This document shows, one piece after another, positions 56,691 to 64,000 of a DNA stretch of 64,000 nt. The position numbers were made by a program, and so were the translations under genes. Each line of letters begins with the position of its first letter. Position 1 is the stretch's first letter. The notes beneath the pieces were generated by a model. It worked only from the letters and a program-made list of their open reading frames with translations, was not told the origin of the DNA and did not search any database. This DNA is from Brachycybe producta (taxonomy: Eukaryota > Arthropoda > Diplopoda > Playtdesmida > Andrognathidae), in contig JAUPFP010000004.1 in NCBI GenBank assembly GCA_036925085.1, forward strand, positions 7,724,938-7,788,937, in the 5' to 3' direction.

Positions 56691-57316
56691 GTTGAAAAAG
56701 TGAATAAAAACAACACCTAACAGTTTTATGTTACTGTCAATCTATAGAATCAGTCAATCTGCAGATTTTCTAGGCAATCTGCAGATTTTTTAGGCGATCT
56801 GCAAAACCACTGAACTACAAGTGAATTGCAAAATTCAATACAATTTAGGAGTTGAATTTTGCAGATTCATTAACAGGTTGGTTTTTTTTTTCAGATTACC
56901 AGTATCATATACACTTAATTGCTTCAAAACCTTACCTCCTACATGCATTATGTGGAGTTTTTTTCAAAAGCTATTTTATTGCACTTTTCTGAGCTGTTTG
57001 TTTAAAAAATGAAATTTTGAAGTTAGTTTATAATTTGAAAACCTGTATGTGTCTTGTTTAATATATCAGTTTTCAAGAAAAAAATATTCCACCTTTTAAT
57101 AGTTCCGGTTTTTATAGTTTAAAGCCCACACACACCCATCCATCCATCTTGTTGTTTTCAACAAACAGTTACTGAAATTTTGTACAAAATTAAATTTAAC
57201 AAAATTTACACGTTAACTCAGTTCCTTTTCGTTTCAACTACATACTTTCAGTTAACAAATGAACACAAAAGCATTCTCCTTATATGCTGATTTGTATGCT
57301 CATTTTTGACTAATCA

Positions 57317-58212
57317 CTATTAATACCTAGTACACACCTAATAATTTAAATGTATTTAAATAATAAATGCGTTCTGCAGAGCCCTGTGAAGATCAAATAA
57401 CCAATATGTGAAACTCAATTTATTCAGTTAATAATTATATATATATTAAGCCCCGTCATTCTGTTTCCTTTTTGTCTGTGATCTAACACTGTACAAAAAG
57501 GACAAAAACCTTGGACCACACGTCGGAATTTATATAAATTTAAATGAATAAATGAACTGCTTTTTTTCAAGGTCAACTATACTGTATGTTGCACTCCCCC
57601 AATCCAAGAACCCCATGATATTAAATTGGAGAGGGGAAAAGGTTGGAAAGTGTTGAGGGGAGAAATAAATTGGAGGGAGAAAAAAGGGTGAGGGGAAACT
57701 GAAATTGAAATGAAAGGAGTAAAAAAGGAACAAATGATGCACATGTGCATACCAGAGAAAATGAAAAACTCATTTTCTCTTTCAAATATAAAAGGGGAGG
57801 GGATAATAGTAGCAAAATTAAACTACAGTTTATCACAGGCAATTGTGCCCATCATTAGAATTTTTTTTGATCAGCTCGTTTATGAACGTCATCAATTTCT
57901 AATTGGGTTTGTTACTTGGTCTGACGTCATAAAAGGGCAGATGAAAAGAAATTCTAATGCTGGGCACAATTGCTTGTGAATTTGGCTCCCGTCATTTATG
58001 ACGGGTTACCCCACTAGTCTGAAAATATTGAGTTAATACTTAAATATAATATATAAACTATTGACAAAAAAATATTGATTTAGTATTTCAATTTAAAATA
58101 TTAATAAAGTCAATTTTTATTTGGTTCATGTCCTTAACTGGATTCCGTATAATTCATCTAAACACATTTAATTTTAAATCATTGAACTCATGTGTGTTTA
58201 AGGTATAAGCAT
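57317..58212. mobile_element. AT-rich MITE, reversed copy interrupted by a Helitron
   Basis: TAGTACACACCTAATAATTT at the left and CATGTGTGTTTAAGGTAT at the right correspond to the reverse complement of the element at 40252-40556. The insertion at 57435-58017 falls in TTCAGTTAATAATCTGAAAA, which is intact in the other copy. Confidence 0.8.
57435..58017 (+). mobile_element. Non-autonomous Helitron
   Basis: Ends in the hairpin CCCGTCATTTATGACGGG followed by TTACCCCACTAG: a stem-loop about 10 bases before a CTAG terminus, the hallmark Helitron 3' end. The 5' end TTATATATATATTAAGCCC resembles Helitron TC(T)ATATT starts, with TC changed. Insertion is between A and T with no target duplication, shown by the intact site near 40.4 kb. 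The interior has no Rep/helicase gene. Confidence 0.85.
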
Positions 58213-58506
58213 AGATTTGTTAACTTTTAATCTTAATTGGAAACCTTCCGTTTAGGGGTGGTTATTCCTTTAGAATCCACATCTTTTTTCCATCCAGGCG
58301 GTGGAAAATGGGTCGTTTTCAAGTTTCTCAAATGACATTGCAACGCATGCGCGTTTATTTTGTTATCACAAAATCATCTATGAAAATATTCAATAATTTT
58401 GTAAGTTTTCCTGATCATTTCGTGCGAAATCTTTATGTCCTAAAACTAAAACTAAAACTAAAACTAAAACTTCAAATTATAAAGTATTGTTCATTATGTG
58501 ATTGGT

Positions 58507-58885
58507 TTATATATATATTTTGCCAGGTCTGTGTCTCTGTGTGTCTTTCTACATGTATATATCTTTCTCTCTTTCTGGGATAACGCTGTACAACCATTGA
58601 AGCACATCTGAATTTATATAAATTTGAATAAATGAACTTTTTTTTTCTCAAGGTCAACTATATGTTGCACCCTTCCCATCCAAGAACCCCATGATATTAA
58701 ATTGGAGAGGGAAAAAGGTTGAAAAGTGTAGAGGGGGAGAGAGAAAAGTGGGAGGGGGAGAGAGAAAAGTGGGAGGGGGTGACGAAAATTGAAATGAAAG
58801 GCGTAAAAAAAGGAAAAAACGACACACATGCGCACAATTTCCTGTTAATTTTGCTCCCGTCATTTATGACGGGTTACCCCACTAG
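58507..58885 (+). mobile_element. Non-autonomous Helitron, second copy
   Basis: Shares GAATTTATATAAATTTGAAT, CAAGAACCCCATGATATTAA and the same terminal hairpin plus CTAG, followed by T. The left boundary is inferred from TTATATATATATTTTGCC. It sits 345 bp upstream of the lamin tail exons. Confidence 0.8.
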
Positions 58886-59230
58886 TTCTTAAATAATGTT
58901 CAAAATCGTACATTTTTTTGAACTCCATTTAAATTCCATACACCGAAAAAAAAACTCCTACAAATTGCAAGATGTAGATTTTGGCTTCATACTGATTGCT
59001 TTTTATAAAATTAATGTTATGAAACGTGACTTCATACCCTGAACAAAAGCATTTTAGTTGAACTATAATTTTACTTAAATTCGCTTTAGTTTAACGTACA
59101 TTTCTACTGAAGATGTAATCGGTGAATTGCGATTTTGATGTGCGTACTTATAGTACATTGCAATCAATTAAAATATATAGTTGCAAACTACAGTGTATAT
59201 GCACTGGCAAATCCGATTTGCCACTTACAG

Positions 59231-59984
59231 ATTCGACCTTTCTGCAAATATGCAATCGTCATCTGCAGTGCCTGTTCTGAAACGGCAAAGGATGGTGTGC
59301 TTTCCCATAGAAGACTTTTTGAAAAATGTTGAAACTTTTGCGACCACAATAGGAGATATCGAGATTGTTGAGTAAGACGACAAGGCGAAGTTTGCATATA
59401 TAAAGTTAGACAACAAAGGAGAAAGCGTAATTTCCTATTAGAAACTCAAAATGCAGCTGGTTTGTAACATTTCTAAAACAATTAACAGAACATTGATATC
59501 TCTGGTTGGCAATTGCTTCGGAAAGCTGGCGAACAAACTACCAGCTGGAAGTTTTATCATTCGGTCATTTTGAAGTCTGGAGCCTATTTACGGTAAACAT
59601 CACATTTTTTATTACATAAAACATGCAAATGTCACAGACAATTTTAATTGTTGCAGGTCTGGACTTCGGATGCTGAAGCGACTCATAATCCACCTACCAA
59701 TTATGTCATGACGTGTAAAAAATGGGTTGTTGGTAGATACATAACGAAACTGACGAAGAATTCTGGGGAGGTAGTGTCACATTTTTACTTCCAATGTGTT
59801 TGGGAACTTTGTAAGTTTTTATTTTTAATCAATAATTTCATTTGGCTGTGCGTTTTAGGAAGTCGCTAGTCATACCACCTATTATACCAGCTTTAGTATG
59901 CGTGTGTTGCAATCGGAGAAACTTTACCACCAGCAGCTCACACTTATTAAAAAACATTTTCTAGCATTCTTTTTTAATTTCTGA
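59231..59984 (+). pseudogene. Lamin tail-domain exons with a stop and a frameshift
   Basis: Four AG/GT-bounded segments: 59231-59426, 59489-59592, 59657-59770 and 59859-59984 (to a TGA). The first holds VPVLKRQRMV, a basic nuclear-localisation-type motif, then FATTIGDIEIVE, a TAA stop, and DDKAKFAYIKLDNKGES. A 62-bp intron leads to NIDISGWQLLRKAGEQ and FYHSVILKSGAYL, then VWTSDAEATHNPPTNYV, KKWVVGRYITKLTKNSGE and EVASHTTYYTSF. These follow the Ig-like lamin tail fold in order (GDIEI, GW-L, LK-G, VW, PPT, GEEVA). The second segment ends two bases into a codon while the third starts in frame, a one-base loss. No CAAX end is visible. The first segment's start phase fits the donor at 54132. Confidence 0.8.
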
Positions 59985-60905
59985 CATTTTTTATTGAGAA
60001 TATGAGCATGCATCTACAAGGGTGCTCACAGCATTGTTTCATAATTTGTGGTGAGGAAGAATTCAGTGGCAAGGGCTAAATTTGAAAATCCATATATTGG
60101 ACACAAATTAACAATCTCAAATTATTATTATTGAGTTAAAATATACTAGCTGCAATCAAAACATTTTGTCTCTGACAATAGGTCAACAATAGGTCAGTGA
60201 AATAAATCAAAAATGGTCAGGGAAATCCAGGAGTTGACTTCATTAACAACAAAAGGGAATGGAAGAGTAGCAACTCAAAAACTACTTTTTTGGGAGGGGG
60301 ATGAGTTTAAAGTTAAAAGATTACATTGCTTACTTTGCTCAGCATTTCAAGTGCAAAACCCATTTTAACTCCCTTAGGTAGAAAGGATGTAGAGTATCGG
60401 GCATGAAAACAACAATAATGCAATGTCCTACTTACAAACTAGTTGCTATGTGGTGAATTACTGCCACATAGTGGTTGTGCTTTGCATTTGCAAATGATTT
60501 GAATTTACGTTATAAATTACTGTGGCTACAATACCTTGTGGCAGATTTAACCAGTGTCCAAATACAGCATACAACTAGAAAATATATAAATGCAATGATA
60601 ATCTAAATATTCAAGCCTTCACTCGCCAGTTTCATTGCATTTTTGGGTTTTTGTTAGTGACCATTTAACAAGACAATGTGTTCTGCTTTATTTTAGCTTC
60701 AGGATTCTGATTTTAGTTCATTGTTGTTGTTTTTGTTATACCTTCTACGCTGAACCAATGTCATTTTGTGTTTTAAGAGAATGTGAAAGTGCCATGGGCA
60801 TGAGTAGAAGTGCTTACATCATTAAAGACTGTTATAGTGTTAGAAAAACCACTTTTTAAAATATTTTAACATCTTACAATATAAAATACATATTTCCTTA
60901 TGTAT
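59985..60905. other. No gene recognised
   Basis: Contains at 60272-60375 the 100-bp repeat GGGAGGGGGATGAGTTTAAA shared with 8895-8985. Otherwise AT-rich without supported exons. Confidence 0.4.
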
Positions 60906-61023
60906 CCTTATGTTTCCTTTTGTGATAAATTTGCTAGGGCTACCCCACAGTGGACGGGTGGGGTTAAAGAAGCGAGTCCAGCATCAACAACAAGGAGGTC
61001 TTGGAAGTAGTGGTAGAAGTAGA

Positions 61024-61954
61024 GGTACTAAACTTAGGTTTGGTACCTGGAATATAGGGAGTTTGACAGGGAAGACTAGGGAGTTATCTGGTGTGCTAAG
61101 GGCTAGGAGGGTAAATGTTGCATGTCTGCAGGAGAAAAGATGGAAAGGTGATAAATCCAGGGAGATTGGGGATGGGTATAAACTAATTTATGCAAGCAGT
61201 GAGGATTGTAGAAATGGAGTGGGAATTGTCCTAGATCAGGAACTCAGACATAGTGTGGTTGAGGTTAAGCGGATAAATAGCAGGCTGTAAGTAGTAAAGG
61301 TAGTTTGGGATGGCATTGTTATAAATGTAGTTAGTGCATATGGCCCTCAGGTTGGATTAGATACAGCCAGGATACAAGCATTCTGGGAACAGTTTGATGA
61401 CTTGATATTGGGCCTGAGTAGGAAGGAACGGGTCATAATTGGTGGGGACTTTAATGGACATGTAGGTAGAGGTAGGGAAGGGTATGAAGAGGTACATGGT
61501 GGGGTGGGGCTATGAAGAGCGAAATAAAGCAGGGGAGAGTATCCTGGAGGTGGCAGTGGCACATAACTTAATTTTAGCAAACACACTATTCCAGAAGCGA
61601 GAGGAACATTTGATTACTTTTAAGAGCAGGGCAGGAGAATCCCAGATTGATCTCTTCATGATTCGGAGTGAGGATAGAAACAAGTGCAAGGATTGTAAAG
61701 TGATACCGAGTGAAAACCTAATGGGACAACATAGGCTAGTGGTGTTAGACCTAAAACCTAGGGGTGCAGAACAGGTGGTCAGACATAGAGGAGAGACAGC
61801 AATTAGGTGGTGGGCATTACCAGACAAGGTGGAAGAGTTTAAGAAAATGGCAGGTAAGATAGCATGTTATTTAGATGGCACTGCAGGAGAGCTGTGGACA
61901 AGGGTAGCACAACAGATCCGTGATTGTGGAAACGAGGTACCAGGGACAGTATGA
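61024..61954 (+). pseudogene. RTE endonuclease (AP-type)
   Basis: LRFGTWNIGSLTGKTRELSG and NVACLQEKRWKG are the first AP-endonuclease blocks (N and E active-site residues). VIIGGDFNGHVG is the GDFN block after a stop near 61288. A frame change near 61490 leads to LANTLFQKREEHLITFKS and SQIDLFMIRS, and ends GQHRLVVLDL where SDH is expected. The final His remains, the Asp is lost. Confidence 0.8.
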
Positions 61955-62384
61955 GTAGGGGTCTCAATTAGACAAAGAAACTTGGTGGTGGGATGAGGAG
62001 GTACAGATGGCAGTTAAAAAGATGCTTTCAAGACTTGGTGGCACAATGGAAGCAGAGAGGCCCAGATAGAATACAAGCATGCCAAGATAGAGGCCAAACA
62101 GCGGGTAGTCTTAGCAAAGAATAAAAAATATGTGGACATGTATGCCAAGTTAGGTACCAGAGCAGGAGAAATGGCAGTATATAAAATGGCTAGGGCTCGG
62201 GAGAGGAAAGGCAGGAATATTGAAAAGGTGTTGTGTCAAAGATAATAGGGGCAAAGTATTGTGGGGTAGGAAGCCAGTACGGAACAGGTGGGGGAATATT
62301 TTAGTAAGCTTATGAATGAGGGGGTAGAGCATGAGCCTTTCACTGGAAGAAATAATGATGGATAAGGAATGGAGCACATTAGGG

Positions 62385-63871
62385 CTGAGGAAATTGTTCA
62401 GGCATTGCAAAAAATGAAGCTAAAGAAGGCTTTAGGGCCCGGCCAGATGGGATACCAGTAGAGGTGTCTAAGGTCTTGGGGAATGTTGCCATTTCCTGGC
62501 TCAAAGTTTGTCAATAGATTGGCTATAGGGGATAAAATGCCAGGAGCATGACAGGACAGCTGGTTAGTGCCTATTTTCAAAGGGAAGGGATGTGGTTCAG
62601 GAATGTGAGAACTATAGAAGTATTAAATTGATGAGTCATATGATGAAGCTTTGGGAGAGAGTAATTGAAGCTCGACTATGGGGTAAAACTTCAATTGGGG
62701 GAAGTCAGTTTGGGTTTATGCCAGGAAAATCCACAATGCACCCTATTTTTGCCGTAAGGCAAGTTATTGAGAAGTTTCGGCAACCAAGAAAGAGTTACAC
62801 ATGGTATTTATAGATCTGGAGAAAGCCTATGGCAGAGTACCATGGAATTTATTGTGGGAGGTCGTACAGAAGAAGGGGGTGAGTGAGATATATAGATATG
62901 ATGAGGGACATGTATAGGAATGCACGGACAAGCATTAAGACTGCCTGGGGGTTGTCTGATAGTTTTCGTGATAGGATTGGTGTACACCAGGGCTCAGCAC
63001 TTAGTCCATATCTGTTCATTTTGGTCCTGGATGAGTTACTGGCAGGGGTGAGGCAGGAGGTCTCCTGGTGTATGCTGTTTGCAGATGACATAGTCTTAGT
63101 TGGGGAATCCAAAATGAAACTCGAGATAAGGTTAGAGGAGACTAGGAATGCCTTGGAATCAAAGGGGTTGAAAATAAGTAGGGCAAAAACAGAGTACATG
63201 AAATTTCAGTGGGATGAGAAAGAACAGTTGAATGAGGGGATTAGACTTGGGGACAGTTTAATGCAGCAGGTGCATGACTTCAAATAATTAGGATCTGTGA
63301 TGCAAGATGATGGGAGCTTAGACTTAGACATCACAAACCGGATAAAAGCAGGTTGGCATAGGTGGCGACAGGCTAGTGGGGTATTATGTGAAAAAATTGA
63401 AAAATGAAAAAATTGAATGGAAAGTTTTATAGGACAGTAGTCAGACTAGCTATGTTGTATGGGTCAGAGTGTTGGGCAATCAAGAAGGTGCATGAGGATA
63501 GAATGCAGGTAGCTGAGATGAGAATGCTAAGGTTTATGAGTGGGGTGACCATAAGGGATAGGATCAGAAATTATTTTATTAGGGGTAGTGTAGGGGTAAC
63601 AAGTATAGTAGAAAAGATGCAGGAAAATAGGCTGTGGTGGCTTGGGCATGTCCTCAGGAGCGGGGAAGATGGGCTGTTGAGGCAAGCAATGAACTTAGAC
63701 CTGGGAATAAAATGGGGTAGAGGAAGACCCAAGCAAACCTGGAACATGGTAGTAAAGTGGGATATGGTGTCTTGTGCGGTCACTGGGGGCTTGGTGCAAA
63801 ATCAGAACGAGTGGAAAGTTAGAACCAGCAAGGCCGACCCTGCTGCTTGCGTGATGAAGTACAGGAAATGA
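62385..63871 (+). pseudogene. RTE reverse transcriptase and C-terminal domain
   Basis: EEIVQALQKMKLKKALGPGQ opens the fingers. NYRSIKLMSHMMKLWERVIE and SQFGFMPGKSTMHPIFAVRQ follow, then DRIGVHQGSALSPYLFILVL and MLFADDIVLVGESK (FADD catalytic box intact). The C-terminal part MLYGSECWAIKKVHEDRMQV, LRFMSGVTIRDRIRN, LWWLGHVLRSGEDG and GRGRPKQTW is the RTE end domain. Several stops and frame changes separate the pieces. Confidence 0.88.
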
Positions 63872-64000
63872 TGATGAAGATGATTTCCTTATTATGAAAA
63901 CAAAATTGACATACCTCCATAATTTGTTGTATTACTATTTAAATGCTCAGAAAAAGAGAAAACGCTATGGCAGTAACCACAACCAGCAAATCGGGTCTTC

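Larger units (their letters stand above)
57150..58440 (+). repeat. Dispersed repeat family R, copy 3, split
   Basis: The left part (57170-57317: CTGAAATTTTGTACAAAATT, TTTTTGACTAATCA) and right part (58212-58440: AACCTTCCGTTTAGGGGTGG, TTCCATCCAGGCGGTGG) match copies at 9.5 and 31.9 kb. They are separated by a MITE that is itself broken by a Helitron. (CTAAAA)5 ends the segment. Confidence 0.65.
60910..63880 (+). mobile_element. RTE-type LINE, degenerate
   Basis: An endonuclease region is followed by a reverse transcriptase and a C-terminal domain in the order of RTE-clade LINEs (often annotated as craniofacial development protein 2-like). Many frameshifts and stops. It ends in GATGATGAAGATGAT, the short trinucleotide-like 3' tail common in this clade. 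The 5' end is not clear. Flanking target duplications were not found by eye. Confidence 0.85.

Overview
The window is nuclear DNA of an invertebrate animal. It has split genes with GT/AG introns, poly(A) signals, many families of eukaryotic transposons and long microsatellites, and no operons. The best gene is an intronless Toll receptor with a double-cysteine-cluster ectodomain, the form typical of protostomes. I therefore lean towards an arthropod or mollusc, but nothing here fixes the phylum. Most of the sequence is AT-rich repeat.

Layout. 1-5.4 kb: a very large inverted-repeat (foldback) structure whose arms carry TG/CG minisatellites; the right-hand array has about 25 units of 30 bp followed by about 12 of 28 bp. 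The left arm is split by a Harbinger-like element. 5.5-8.2 kb: two phase-compatible exons and a poly(A) signal that look like the 3' end of a host gene with a GPI-type C-terminus. 8-26 kb: small inverted-repeat elements (palindromic elements, MITEs, GGGCAAATG arrays, CCTAACCAAA arrays), a reversed LTR, and two opposite-facing exon-like segments ending in similar cysteine-rich peptides. 26.8-37.8 kb: a nest of retroelement remains. It holds two Gypsy-type elements (one followed by an accessory open region and a 3' LTR), a CR1-like LINE split by another repeat, a LINE with an inversion consistent with twin priming, a truncated mariner and a gag-like region. 38-46.4 kb: further TIR elements, solo LTRs and a hAT element with an internal minisatellite.

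47-50.3 kb (minus strand): the intact Toll receptor, with a (TAA)n tract 0.3-0.55 kb upstream of its start. 50.9-60 kb: LTR-like sequence, two solo LTR families with 4-bp target duplications, three Helitron-type copies, and eight exons of an intermediate-filament/lamin gene on the plus strand. Four exons encode rod coiled coil and four encode the lamin tail domain. Frameshifts and a stop codon suggest a decayed, intron-bearing lamin copy. 60.9-63.9 kb: a degenerate RTE-type LINE.

The genes do not form a pathway. The common theme is nesting: transposons in transposons, solo LTRs and Helitrons in lamin introns, and several unrelated inverted-repeat elements that each carry an expanded internal minisatellite. 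Family names rest on recognition of motifs by eye; no database search was made.
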